The notes: generated from the sequence alone by a model not told the origin. A DNA stretch of 64,000 nt from Rhizophagus irregularis (GCF_026210795.1 NC_089448.1:2542001-2606000); one strand, 5' to 3'. Counted from the first letter of the stretch, positions 10,149-22,741 are shown. Numbers and translations: made by a program.

Positions 10149-12105
10149 TTTTTTTTAAGGACCGAGTAGACCGAGTAGAACGATTGTGGATGTTGTAGGA
10201 AATGTGGAGGATACGGGAAACGACGGAGTATTATACTATTTTTTTTCTTTGAAGGAATTTAACTCAAAAAGTGAGGGAGGAAATTTCGATTCTTTTTATA
10301 ATTAAAAAAAACAAAGTCATTAGATATTATTATAATAACATAACTTTTACTCTTATTAACTTTTGATTTTGGGGGCGGATGATATAATTTAATCGGAGTT
10401 CGTCGACATATTATTAGACACTTTGTTAACATATTGGACACAGAGTCTGAAAGCAAATTTGATCACAAAATGAAATATAATCAATTTCTTTATGAATAAG
10501 GTATGACATTTTCCGTGTAATAATAATTTTTTTTTATAATATAAAATTTGATTACTGCGCTTTGAATTCAACGCGCAAAAACGTATTACGTAATATGTAT
10601 TCCAATAATTTCAATACATTATTCTAGGCTTTAATTATAAAATTGTATGTTTGAATGGAATGTATGTAAAAGTAAAATTAAATAAAGTAAAAAAGTAAGA
10701 ATAATATTTTTTTATTTATTATATATAATTCTAATAATATAACATACTGTGTATATAACAAATATAAGATGATCATTTTTTATCAAATAATAAGCACGCG
10801 TAATGCAATAAATTCTAGTGTTACTTCGATTCAAAAAAGAAAAAATAAAAAATAAAGAATATAAAAAGGAAATATCCATCGCTGTTCGGCTTGTCATTAT
10901 AATTTTAAAATAATTTAAAAAAGGTAATTACATAATTAGTCGCGTATTACTTAAAGTTACTCAAATAATCTAATTATAAGAATTTTAAAAGATTTGATTT
11001 GATTTATAAATTTGGTTGGTCAAGGAATTAAAGATTGGAGCTTTCAAAGTTGAGTTATTAAATAAAAAAAAACTGACGGAATAAAGTAAATAATATAACT
11101 GGAATACTCATCATTTTTATTTAAGTGGCTTACGGAATTTATAAAATCATTAGAAAGTGTGACCTTACATATATCAAAGGGCTTTTTAATGATATTAGGA
11201 AAACTTATAATACTTTTCTAGAAAATTTTCCGGAAATTAAAATTATTATATAAATAAATTTAAATAATGTTTAATCAGATCTAATCGTTTTTCTTAATAT
11301 TATTCTTTGACAAATGACCAAAAAAAGGAAAGAGTTTGAAAGAATACCTCCAATATTTAAAATATTTTGAGATGTTGATCAAGTTCAATGAATTTATTTG
11401 TGATGCAATGTAATGTAACATCGCATCTTCAGGGAGTTTCTCTTGCAGGAATAGTATAATTTCCGGAGTATATTCCGAGTAAACCTAAATTTAATTTCGA
11501 ATTTTTTGAATATTTTTTTTTTCTTAATATTTAAATTTTGTTTCATTAGTATATGATATTTTAAGGAATATAAACTTGTTATTTCTTATAAATCGTCAAA
11601 AATTTCTCTGAAATTTAAGTAAAATCGGAATTAAATCCGCATGTCTATCAATATTTGTAATTAAAAAGCAAGGAGGCTTTGTATCACTTTAAGATTCAAA
11701 ATATTTAATATTTCCAAATATGTGATAAAAAAGTAACAAAAGTACAAAAGTAATAATAATAATGATGAGGTTTCGAACACCATTCGTGTCGAACGATAGA
11801 CAAAAAGGAATTTAGAATTGCGTTAAGCCACACCCATTATAATTTTTTATGCATACTCTCATTGTTAAATTTGGAGCAATAGAAATTTGTTTTAATTCTT
11901 TTGCTTTAAAATGAAAAGTCAAATATGATATAACAATAAATGATTCTAATTTCAATTCGTTATATTATATTATATATAAGGTATAGATAGTATTTGTATG
12001 TTTTGAAAGAACGCCGTATTTACGGTTAATGATAATATTAACTAACCTAATTTGGATAAATACTCTTTCTATGTATTCTCCTGTAAGAAAAAAGATGATG
12101 TCAAA

Positions 12106-12130
12106 ATATATATATATATATATATATATT
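12106..12130. repeat. (TA)n microsatellite
   Basis: An uninterrupted run of about 12 TA units. Confidence 0.9.
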
Positions 12131-12621
12131 CGTCTCATTTAGAGTCCAGATTTAAGATATATTGAATGCAAAACGTACGGTTTGATCTTTAAAATGAAGG
12201 GAGTGCTATTATATTCACGCATAATGATGTTTATAATAAAAAATCTACCTATTGCACATTTTTTTTAATGAGGGTGATTAATGTCACACATGAACACAAA
12301 AAGAGATTATATTTAGGTTCAAGGTTGAAATCATTTTTACTTTTTGTGTAGCGAACAAACATTGCATCACTATGATTTCCATGTAAAATTCTTTTTTTTT
12401 TTGAAAATAAAAGTGAAAAGATTCCTCTTTTTTCTCCTATTGTAAAAATTCTCCGACCCAAGTTGAATTATCTAGCCATTTTAATATCTAAATTACATAT
12501 CACGTGTACGGCTAACTTTTGCTATTGTAGATAAATTTAGATAAGTAATCATATTTAGTTTAAAAGGCTAAAAAGGAATAACTGCCCGTTGTATAATCAC
12601 CTGATCTTATACAGATCAACG

Positions 12622-12936
12622 GACGACCATAGCGTCGCCTCCAAAAAATGGTAGCCGGATTATTTTGCCGGTTCTTTAGTGTTAGGGTTAGGATTAGGGT
12701 TGGGATTAGGTAAGGGGATTAGGATTAGGATTAGGGTAAGGGGATTAGGGTTAGGAATTCGTCACATAATGTCACTCCCTAACGTTTCTTTAATTTTATA
12801 ATTATTCTGAGGACTTAGAAAATTTTTTATACGTAAAGTACTAAATGTCACGTATTATTTATCACCTCTCAATAATATATGTAACCTGGCAAATTAGAAC
12901 CGGCTACCATTTTTTGGAGGCGACGCTAGGGTGGTT
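12622..12936. mobile_element. 315-bp Mutator-like MITE containing telomere-like repeats
   Basis: Long inverted termini share the core TAGCGTCGCCTCCAAAAAAT followed by GGTAGCCGG at both ends (12630-12658 and complement at 12900-12928), with a few mismatches at the outermost 8 bases. Perfect 10-bp direct repeats CAGATCAACG flank it (12612-12621 and 12937-12946), a length in the Mutator range. Inside lie TTAGGG, TTAGGATTAGGG and GGGGATTAGG variants (about 12677-12755). The matching place in unit B (about 18606-18615, ATGATCAACATAGGG) looks like an empty site. Confidence 0.8.
12677..12755 (+). repeat. Interstitial TTAGGG-type repeats
   Basis: Degenerate tandem units TTAGGG / TTAGGA / AAGGGGA fill about 80 bases. 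TTAGGG is the usual fungal telomere repeat. Their position inside a transposon with TIRs argues against a chromosome-end fusion at this point. Confidence 0.8.
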
Positions 12937-13080
12937 CAGATCAACGTAATGTTAGGGAGTCTTTCAAGCTATACTGTACATAAAAAGCATGATATGCAAT
13001 TTTATTTCTCATTTATTCCTGATATCCTGATATTATAATATTATTACACTCTATCCTTAAAAATAAATGCAAGGATACAT

Positions 13081-14149
13081 AGCCTTGTTCCTTTCCGGTC
13101 GGTTGCATTTTTGTTCGGGGGTTTGTTTATTTTGATTTGTTTGTTTTTACCTACTAATGCATTTACATTATTTAGTTCTAATTAGAAACAAAGTTACCTG
13201 TAGATTAATAAAAAGTAATAAATAAAATTGTTTAAACATCAATAATAAAAAATATATATATATTTATATTTTTTATTAATCCTAGGTAGTGGTAAATGTC
13301 AGTTTGGCCTAATAAAATCCAAATTTTGTATCTGATTCTGCAAATTTTGGACTTGGGTTTGCGAATTTCTATATTGACCTTTCTAATTCTGAGCCTGAAG
13401 AATACAACCGGCATGTCTTCTCCAACGTTCTGCATTGATAAATACTAATCGTACAAATTTATTTTTATTTGGACTACAATTTTGTCCGATTTATACTAGT
13501 CTAATTTGGCAAGAACTAAATTTTGGTATAATGATTGTCGGTAAATTGATTAATTAATTAATTGAAGTTGTAACATGTATATCATAGTAACACGAATTTA
13601 TTAGCATAAGTCTTTATTTAATACGGCGTTTTCGTAATTTTGAGTCGTAAACCGAAATTACTAGGTCTGTAACCTAGGTGTAATCTGAAATGCCTTGATT
13701 ATTACTAGCGGCTACTAACTTCAACTGACAATTTAAAAAGGATTCGTTTGGGATTTTGATACATTCTTTTAATCATTCTTTTGGTCAAAACAATTACTTG
13801 TGTAATATCGATATTAAAATCCTAAATGAACTCTTAAAATCTATGAATAATGTATACAAATTGTTAAGGACATTTTACTGTACTGCATTAGACGATCCCA
13901 TGCGATTTTTTCCTTCCTTCCACTAACGTCATCATATTAACCTTTGCTTTTTCCTATATACCTTCTTATTTGGTGTTACATATTTTTATATTATGCTATA
14001 ATTTTTTAGATATTGAGCAAATAAATGCGACGGTTTCTGTTTTCCTAGTAAAAGAAGTACAAGTTTATGCACAAATTTATAAACAAAACTTTAACAATAT
14101 TTGTATACGATCTATTATCTTTTATCCGAATTCATTATTTATATTGTGA
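13081..14149. other. Spacer between duplication units
   Basis: It begins with a half copy of the TIR seen at 6865 (CCGGTCGGTTGCATTTTTG at 13096), with no matching right end that I can find. The rest is AT-rich without a convincing gene; the open frames at 13232-13435 and 14067-14264 have no recognisable features. Confidence 0.5.
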
Positions 14150-15347
14150 AATTTTTTTAAATTACAATGAAGCGGCTCTACCAATGATTTCAATTTTTCC
14201 ATGCAGATTTTTCCATGCAGCTCTTTTGAAAATAATGATATGCAAACATTTGAAAAATTTGTAAAGGCACGAGCATTTTTGAGTTACAATCAATGTTTCT
14301 TATATTAAAGAAAATTGTTGAGCTATTCGTTCTTTTTAATTAATAAAAAATTATTTCAACTATTTTTGTCGATATAAAGAGTTATTGTATTTGTTGATAT
14401 TTAATTCTGTTACAACATTAATCGGATAAATATTAAGGGGAAAGGGGGCAAACTATGCAAATGGGCTTGGACTTTCATTAAAATTAAATGAACTACAGAT
14501 GATATGTGGGAGATTTGAGTTGATACATTAGCTCAGATCTTGATTGGTTAATAGAAGGAATGTACACCATTTTAAGCATGTCATAAAAAAAAAAAATTGA
14601 TAAACAATGCGATTGTTAATAATAATGGCATGAAACGGAAATTCATTGTTACCCGTACGTTTTTAGTTGGAAAATTCATTCAAATTTAATACTAAATATT
14701 AAACATTATTTTTTGTTCCTTTTATAATCTGTCTTGCATTTATACTACCACATTTATTTAAAATTATATATATCCGTGCTTATTTCGGTATGTATTTACA
14801 AAGTGTGTCTTCTAAAAGATAATAAAGGATTAGTTTACAATTTGTTGTATCACCAACCAATAATTATTAATCAAATTACTTTTAGACCGAATTTTACTTG
14901 ATTTTTTTCTTTAATCGAACTTCTGGAGTGGGACTAATGAGGAAGAAGAGATCACTATTAAGTTAAATTGCTTTTTGATTTATAAATATTATTTTATTTT
15001 TTTATTTTCTTATGAATTTTCGATTCTAGAATCTGAAAAAAAAAAAATCATACAATTTCTGAAAATAGGCTAAAAAAGACTATTTTAATTAACCCCCAAT
15101 ATCCAATTACAACACAAAAATAAAGCTTAAAAACTTTTGATTTTCGCCATAATTCTATTTTTTCGAAGAAAATTAAGCCATAATAATTCATAATTTATAT
15201 TGTTTGTAAAGAAAGCAACGAAAGCTTTTTTTTTTACGTTTTACAAGTTTAAATTATAAGCAATCACACAAGCGTGATAGCAAGATAAATGATGCCTATC
15301 CAATACTTTAAAAAAAAAAGATAATAAACGATTTCGGTATGTCGATA

Positions 15348-15351
<4 letters not shown>

Positions 15352-15379
<28 letters not shown>
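15352..15379. repeat. (TA)n microsatellite
   Basis: About 14 TA units just downstream of the stop codon of HMG-box copy B. Confidence 0.9.
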
Positions 15380-15381
<2 letters not shown>

Positions 15382-15399
15382 ATATATATTGATCATGAT

Positions 15400-16156
15400 T
15401 TAATCATGATCTTCGATGTATGCTAGCTCGGAAAACAGCTCCCGGCTGATTTTCTGCTCCTCATACTTTGATAATCGGCAAATTAATTTGTTCTCATTTC
15501 GATCTTTTGCCAAATCATCATCTTCCTTTAACGTACCCCCGAGAATTGTGATCTCATGATCCGAGTGAGGTTGTTCTTCTTGATTTTTTTTTTTACCGCC
15601 ACGGTCGCCACCGGCTATTAATTAAAAAAAAAAAATTGTTTATATATGTATTTAATCAAAATTAGATTTTTGGATTGATTAATATACTTACGCGGCTTGG
15701 TAGATTCCAATGGAGTCAATGGAGTGAAAAACTCGAAGATCAAGTTTTCTTTCCTCCATTGTTTCGCTACGTCACCATAAAGGTTGACGAAAATATCTGC
15801 GAGATTTGGGTTCTTGGTTTTCACTTTCTTCCATAACAGCGAAGAGATCCGCGAAATATCCTTTCGCTCAAAATGGAAGTTGAGCGTTATTAAACATAAT
15901 TGTACTGGTCTGCGAAAAATTAGAAAGATCGTGGGAGGTTTTTTACTCCCTGGCTATAGTCAAAAATATCAAAAATATGTTAGTAGAATTCACATTATCT
16001 GGATAAGTATGTGTCTAACAATTTAAATACCTTGCACACGCCTAATACTTCCACGATAGTCGGAATTGTAAAGAGTGTAACTTTCCCGGAAATGCAGAAC
16101 AGATATTGGTCATTATCTTCATATAATTCTGCTTCGGGCAATGAATTGGCGGCCAT
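15400..16156 (-). CDS. HMG-box (MATA_HMG-like) protein, copy B
   Basis: Three exons (16156-16031, 15953-15692, 15614-15400) give a 200-residue protein. Exon/intron phases are identical to copy A, and the first intron starts with the same GTATTTAAATTG. The box (residues 43-125) reads KKPPTIFLIFR, then ISRISSLLWKKV and a helix ending in KQWRKE. The C-terminus (ELFSELAYIEDHD) parallels copy A. N-termini differ strongly, while the box and the ELFSELxY tail are best kept, which suggests purifying selection on both. Predicted nuclear DNA-binding protein; the target is unknown. Confidence 0.7.
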
Positions 16157-18740
16157 CTTTTTACTTTAGTTGGTGGATCGAAAGAAAGAAAAAAAGTAAT
16201 GGAAAAGTAAATTATGATAATTATTAACAAAGATGGTTTGTATAATTATAAGCGGCAGCTATTCGCAGGAGGAATTGAGGAAAGTCCGTACTTGTACGAG
16301 ATTTGATTTAATTCAAAAAATGAGGGAGAAAATTTTCGATTCTTTTTATAATTAAAAAAACAAAGACATTACTTATCATAATGACATAACTTTTTACTCC
16401 TATAAAATTTAAAGTACTCAAAATCACTTATTTTTTAGTTTTTAGGAGGATCGTTATAAGTTAATCGGAGTTTGTTAACAAATCAGACATAGCATATGAA
16501 AGAAATTTTGATCACAAAGTTTCCTTTATGTAATTATAATAACCAAATTTTATTATAATGAAAGATTTATTTGCTACGCTTTAGATCTTTTACGATTACA
16601 TTTTCTAAATTTTTACTTCTTTTTTTAAGTTAATAAGTTAATTATAGTTTTTTCTGTTTCAATTGAATTGTATGTAAAAGTAAATAAAATAAAGTAAAGA
16701 ATATTTAAAATATTATTATTATATTTTAATGTTAATAATAATAAATTGTTTATGTGTATATAAAAACACTTTGGTATTGTAACATCAAATCGTTAATTTA
16801 AAATCGGGACAACACGTTTGTTTGTGATACTTGTCGATTAAAAAGAAAGAATAAAGGAAATAACCATTACTATCTATAACTTGAAAAATAATAGATTAAA
16901 TGATAATAAATGATCGAGTATTATTTAAATTACTCATATGATCTAATTTTTTTTTATATTTACGAATTAATCATATTTTTTTCCATGTGTCGTTTGTTGT
17001 TTAATAAATTGATTTTTAACTTTGATTGGTAGGGAATTTATAGATAAATTTTGAATTGTTAGGTAAAAACAATAAAACTGCTGACGGTATAAAATATTTA
17101 TAACTGGAAATGTATGATGATTTCATCTTTTTGAAAGAAAATGATTTTACGGATCATTGGAAATGAATTGTCGTCCATATTACTCGTATTTGTATATCAA
17201 AGGGTCCCAATGATATTGGGAAAACTTATTTCCGAGGAAGAAAATAAAATAAACAAATATTTATTAATATGGTCTAAATCGGTTTTTTTTTCTGTTCTTT
17301 GATAAATTATCAAAAAGGCAAAGATTTGAATGAATCACCACTATCCAAAAATTTGATGATCAATATGATGCAATGTAATGCAATATCGCAGCATCCCTTA
17401 TAGTGTTTCTTGCAGAAAATAGATAATTTCCGGAATACGTTCCGAACGATCATAAAAATATTTTTATTTTTTTTAATATTTGAATTTTATTTACTTATTT
17501 TTAATTTATTATTATTATTTATTATTTATTTGTTATCATTATTTTTTGTATTGGAAAGAATATTTTAAGGAATAAATTTTTATTAATCGTCAGAATTTTT
17601 GTCAAATAAACCGGATTATTAAATCCGCTTATTTTATCATAATGTAAGGAGATGTTTGTAACACTTTATATTTCAATTTTTATTCAACTTTTCCAAATTA
17701 GTAGATTAGTAATAAAGAATAACAAAAGTACAATAGTAATAATAGTAAAAAATAAAACTTCTACCAATTCTTGAACGAATGGATCGTTCCGGACATGGAA
17801 TTTAGAATTTTTCTCAGCCCTATCATTATATTATTAATTCATGATTTTCTTTTCCGTTAAGAAAGAAGTTAACGGATCATGCATATCTTTGATTGTTTAA
17901 ATTTTGAAGCAGTAGAAATCTTTTTGATTTTTTTTTTAAAATGAAAATTTTAATATGAAATAACAATAAATAATTATAAATATATATATATATACTTTTT
18001 TTTTTATTAGTGTTTATCATTGTATGAGAAAATTGCGATGATTATAATAAGACTAACCTAATTTGGATTATATATGCTTTATATGTAAGAAAAATGACTT
18101 GAAGGTAAGAAAGAAATTTTGTCTCATCTGTATTTATTGAATTTTTACATGTACGGTTAATCAACACAAGTTATCAGATTGTTTTGTAAATTTACGTCAT
18201 AATCAGTATATGTTTAAAGCATAAGCACTAGATATCTTTATTATATTGACATTTACAGATGCACATTTGAATTTAAGGTTACACACGAGGATAACATTGC
18301 GCAATGTGCATATAATAATCATTTTGAAGATTAAAGAGATAAGATTAAAAACAATTAAGTTTTAGAATGACACATTGAAGACATAAACATAATAAGAAAT
18401 CATAATAACATGTGTGTTTGTTGGAAGAATCATTGTTTGAATTACTATCGTGCATATAAGGCGTATTCTAAGTCCTCCATCTAGCCATTTTATTAACCGT
18501 TATTGAAGTGTTAAAATCTATAAATAAGGGTATAAAATGAACGGTAACAATGCTATTGTAGATAAATTAAGCAACTACTCTTTATATGATCACTTGATCA
18601 TATGATCAACATAGGGCTGTGTGGACTTTCAATATACAAATAAGCTATGCAAAAAAAAAGCATGATACGAATGTATTCCAAATTCTATTTCTCATTTTTT
18701 ACTGATAATGTAAACATTATCGCATTCTATCCCTAAAATA

Positions 18741-20064
18741 AATGCAATAAGATATCATTATCAACTCGAATTTATCATAAATTAACGCATTTACGTTCTA
18801 GTCAATAAGTTACAGTAATTGAAGTTGCTAGAAATCCCAATTTCAAAATAATAGATTTGTTAAACATTTTCAACAATAAGATTTTTTTGATGTACTCGCT
18901 TTCAAGAGGTACACTAGTTATAGTACCTCTCTGGTTATAATTCGTGATGGTTGTATTTCTGTTTAATGAATCTTTGATAACATTCATCCTCTTGGACATT
19001 CTAAATACAAATTCGATTTTTTACTTTTATCTGTCAATCAAATTTTATAATTATGAACTTACTTTTACTTAAATGCCGAGACAGAAATGCAATACTATGT
19101 TTGGTTGTGTTTGTAAGTTTTGCAGGTTATTTCATGCTCCCTTATCTCATATGTAATATCAAACCTTCCAGGTTTTTTTTGGCAATTTACCTCTTTCTGC
19201 GAGATATTTTCATTTCAATTTCAGTTAGTACACTATATAGGCGATAATAATAATAATAGTAACTAACTTATATACTACTTTAATATTTCCTTCTTCTAGT
19301 ATCGATTAACTCCGTACATTTACTTGGAATATCTTTATAAAGAATATTATTGTAAAATATTGAAAATATATCGTGAAATTTTTTTTATATCAATATTATA
19401 CAAGTAAATAAATGTTTCTTTGAGAGAGAGGTCGGAAAGAAATACTAGTCATGCGCCGTCGATATTTTATTCAAATAATTGTTGCACTTAATTTAACTTA
19501 TTTAACTCAATTATTTCGGATTTAATCTCAGATGAATAACCGCATTTGGCATCAAAGTACGAATTTACGGTCACATGTATAATTTATGAATCGGGTTCTG
19601 TCTAGGATTTCATGCCTAAAAAGTAGTGTGATTTAGACAAAAGTGCGGTTTTTAATTCTGACCGGATTTAGTGCAATTTCGGTTGGAATTAAATCATAAA
19701 TTTACTTAATTTGGGCCGAGATTTGTTAAAATGAATCATATGATCAGAATGTGCGTGAAAATTTTCCAAAAAAAATACGAAAAGTGTGAAAAAATAGCAA
19801 AAGTGCGAAAAAATGTGGTCGTTCCATCCTGGACACTCTAGTTCATGAGAAGAGCTTCGTAGATTTCGTTTGAAAGGTGGGCCTGCAAATAAAGTTTCTG
19901 AATTTACTAGTATGATAGTTAAAGACCGAGCTAATAAGTAATTAAGGCTCGTATAATGAATGTTCTTTATAGCATATAACTAATGATTTTCCGATTCACA
20001 AATAGAAAAATTAATTGGATTATGGAAACAGCATTAAAAATTTTTGGTGTATGTATTTACAGTA
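18741..20064. other. No gene seen
   Basis: AT-rich intergenic DNA. At about 19625-19830 there are repeated AAAAGTGCGAAAAA-type strings that look like a decayed small transposon end. The open frames at 18802-18999 (-) and 19053-19247 (+) show no domain, intron or codon signal I can support. Confidence 0.5.
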
Positions 20065-20997
20065 CAGACCCCGGCAAAAGTAATGGCGGTCAGTTTTTTT
20101 AATATAGACAACATAACGCCGAAGCCATTTCGCCGAAAATGATAGAAATAATATTAATCGCGCAATGAAAATAAATTATTTATTAAAAAACATCAGGAAC
20201 CTTAATAGATATTCTGATTTACATTCGAGTATGATACAAATGATAAATGCATAAAATAAAACTTAGATGTTGTCGATTCTTGATTTTCATTTTTTAGTTT
20301 CTATTTTACATTTTTCTGCCACGTCACCTATTTTTGCAATAAAAATAAAAAAAAATTCTTTTTATTTTTAAGTGTCTTTTCTTCTATGATATTATCACTT
20401 TAACATTCAAGTAACTGATATTAATTGTTAATCAATAAATAAATAACTTTATTTTCCTGAAAACATTTATTCAGTAAAAAATGATTATTATATTATAAAC
20501 AACAGGACAAATTTAATAAAAATTAGCCGATTCAAAAAATTTTCTAGGAAAGATTCTTCATGTATTTAGTATAAATAATAAAATAAACAAATGTAATAAA
20601 TAATATTTCGGCAAACGTCCATTCGGCGAAATGGCTTCGGCGAAATGTCCATTCGGCGAAATAACCATTCGGCGAAATTGATTCGGCGAAATAACCATTC
20701 GGCAAAATTGCTTCGGCGAAATGGGAATTCGGTGAAATGGGTTTCGGCGAAACGTCCCTTCAGCGAAACATCCCTTCAGCAAAATGGCTTCGGCGAAATG
20801 TCCTGATACCTTAGTATTGACATTTAAAATAAAAATATTTAGAATTTTGGCATTTTTTATAAGAGAGGTATATATTGCTTAAATGAGCATTCCACTGTTT
20901 AATTTGGTATAAAAGTAATGCTCTAATTGGGATAGTAATGAGTTATGATCAAATTAAGAAACGATATTCTCACCGCCATTATTTTCGCCGGGGACTG
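20065..20997. mobile_element. Non-autonomous Tc1/mariner-like element (933 bp)
   Basis: Inverted ends CAGACCCCGGCAAAAGTAAT (left, continuing GGCGG) and the complement of CAGTCCCCGGCGAAAATAAT (right) match the typical Tc1/mariner terminus, and TA flanks both ends (20063-20064, 20998-20999). No transposase frame is present. The interior carries the GGCGAAAT-repeat block at 20609-20805. A third, related terminus at 22742-22764 has the orientation of a right end, so the outer element could alternatively run to 22764. Confidence 0.75.
20609..20805. repeat. TTCGGCGAAAT tandem repeat block
   Basis: About twelve units of 15-18 bp built on TTCGGCGAAATGNCC are arranged head to tail. A single inverted copy, GCCGAAGCCATTTCGCCGAA, lies at 20122-20141. 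The minus-strand frame at 20558-20782 is a by-product of the repeats and is not counted as a gene. Confidence 0.85.
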
Positions 20998-22432
20998 TAT
21001 ATACAATATTTTTGGGAGAATGATGAAAGAAGTACGTAGTAATATTTGAAGATCTTTTTACTGTGGAACTTGCACTATGATAAAGACGGGCAAGATTTAT
21101 AGTTTCTGTTTTGAAATATTTGTAATTATAAATCAATTTTAATTTTTCTTGGATTTCTCAAAATATCGACAAATTCGAATTTCGAGATTCTAATTTTGCT
21201 CGAACGAATACTAGTTATACTAGTTGCAAATGGAAACTCTGGCTAGATTAATCATTAGAGCTAGTAGCGCATAATGTCTTGAAAAATCTCGATTATTTTG
21301 AAATTCATTCATTGCTATTTTTCGTTAAAAAGCATTTAAGATTTGATATAAATACATTATCAGTGAAAGCTTGCTTCGAGAATTTCGGAGATGTACTTCA
21401 AAGTGGAATTGTGCCATGTCATATAACACAAAATTATATAGCATCAATGACATATAAACATAATTGCAGATACTGTATAACGTGTTATTATGTTTATAAC
21501 ATGCGTTATTTATGTTATATAACACGTTACATAACGGTTATATATGTGATATAAGTGTTATCTGTTATATGCCCCATGCAGAATATTAATTTTTTAGATG
21601 AGGAGTCACTTTTTGTTTTGAACGTAAGATCTGCATTTTTACTTTCTCTAATTAATATTTGCCGTAAAGCTAAATAGAATATTATTTTTAAAAAAACAAT
21701 AAAAAAAAAAGAAATTTTATTATTATTTATGCTTAATTATCTCAAAGTGTTAAAAAGTTATAAATTTAATAAAAATGGCGCTTAATTATAATGTAATAAA
21801 AATTTATTAAAATGTACAAAATCCTACAAAAAAATTTTGAGCAAAATATTTGTTTAATTTTGACTATTTAACTACTATGGTAGAATTTTTTTATATCATA
21901 TTAATTTATCGCTGAACACCGATTTTTAAATTCTCCTGCATATAATTGACTTTAACCTTCATTTTCTTGCCATCTATAGGTCAGATTGAAATAAAATTAC
22001 CATTACTAGATTCCCTGTGAAAGCACAATTTAACTGATAATATTTTGGACTCAAACATACCGTCTTTGAAAGTAGTTAGCTTTGTTATGTACAAGAATTT
22101 GATTTTTATCGTCCGGGGCGAAGCTTCGTCTGTTGGTATAAATGCAGTGGACTTTGCCATCGGAAAGGTGGGCATATTATTTACAAGAGGCGAATCTAAC
22201 GTTATATTCATGCGAATTTAGTGACATATTATCACGTGGAGATATCGCACACTGAAATTTTGTGCAGGTTTTAAAGTCCACCATTTAAGCAGCATGTCAG
22301 ATGGATTCCAATGATGGTAATTTTGTGGAAATCTGACTACTGGATAGCGAGAAAATAGAGAAATAATTAAAAAATTAGATTATAAAAATGAAAGTTAACA
22401 GGATTATTAAATAAATACATTTATTAGTTACT
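20998..22432. other. No gene seen; palindromic AT stretch
   Basis: At 21470-21570 there are overlapping palindromes built on GTTATATAAC / ATAACACGTTAC. The minus-strand frame at 21981-22211 has no recognisable domain. If the mariner terminus at 22764 pairs with the one at 20065, this stretch would be element interior. Confidence 0.4.
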
Positions 22433-22579
22433 CATGGAATAACAGGCTTATCTCATTGTGTATGACGTATACACCGATGGATTTTATACTTTCACTTTTT
22501 TTTATACCGGTGGAATAATTTACAAAAATATCCATCAGTGTATACGTCATACACAATGAGATAAGCCTGTTATTCCATG
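22433..22579. mobile_element. Fold-back element (48-bp arms)
   Basis: Arms 22433-22480 and 22532-22579 are inverted repeats of 48 bp with one mismatch, beginning CATGGAATAACAGGCTTATC, around a loop of about 51 bp. There is no reading frame. TACTCAT motifs recur around it (22429, 22593, 22657), possibly marking a larger decayed element. Confidence 0.85.
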
Positions 22580-22600
22580 GGTATCTAATAAATACTCATA

Positions 22601-22624
22601 TGGCCCCTCCCCGAAGGGAGGGGA
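22601..22624. repeat. Small GC-rich hairpin
   Basis: CCCCTCCC-CGAA-GGGAGGGG can form an 8-bp G/C stem in otherwise AT-rich DNA. Confidence 0.75.
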
Positions 22625-22741
22625 GCATCAATGAATATTTCAGTTATTCATTGATACTCATGGAATGTATTTTCATCCTTTTTTCAGAATATAAAAAATT
22701 TCATATTTAATTTAATTTTTTTCATAATGTTAATTAAAACT

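Larger units (their letters stand above)
7070..13060. repeat. Tandem segmental duplication, unit A
   Basis: This stretch is collinear with 14150-18740. Shared landmarks include ATATTAAGGGGAAAG (7437 and 14432), the HMG-box-like gene in the same orientation and with the same exon structure, TTTCGATTCTTTTTATAATT (10285 and 16335), a GCAATGTAATG block (about 11405 and 17370), and a TCTATCC...AAATAAATGCAA end (13050 and 18727). Sequence divergence and many indels show the duplication is old. Outside the gene and the MITE the unit is AT-rich and non-coding. Confidence 0.8.
14150..18740. repeat. Tandem segmental duplication, unit B
   Basis: This is the second, somewhat shorter copy of unit A (landmarks listed there). 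It lacks the telomere-repeat MITE and carries a longer (TA)n tract. Apart from the HMG-box-like gene at 15400-16156 it looks non-coding and is rich in A/T homopolymers. Confidence 0.8.

Noticed and set aside
12677-12755. Possible true telomere or telomere fusion
   Set aside because: The TTAGGG units are few, degenerate, and enclosed by transposon TIRs with a target duplication.
20558-20782. Minus-strand 74-codon frame with repeated Phe-Ala-Glu/Ser-Pro-Asn units
   Set aside because: It is the translation of the GGCGAAAT tandem repeats inside a transposon.
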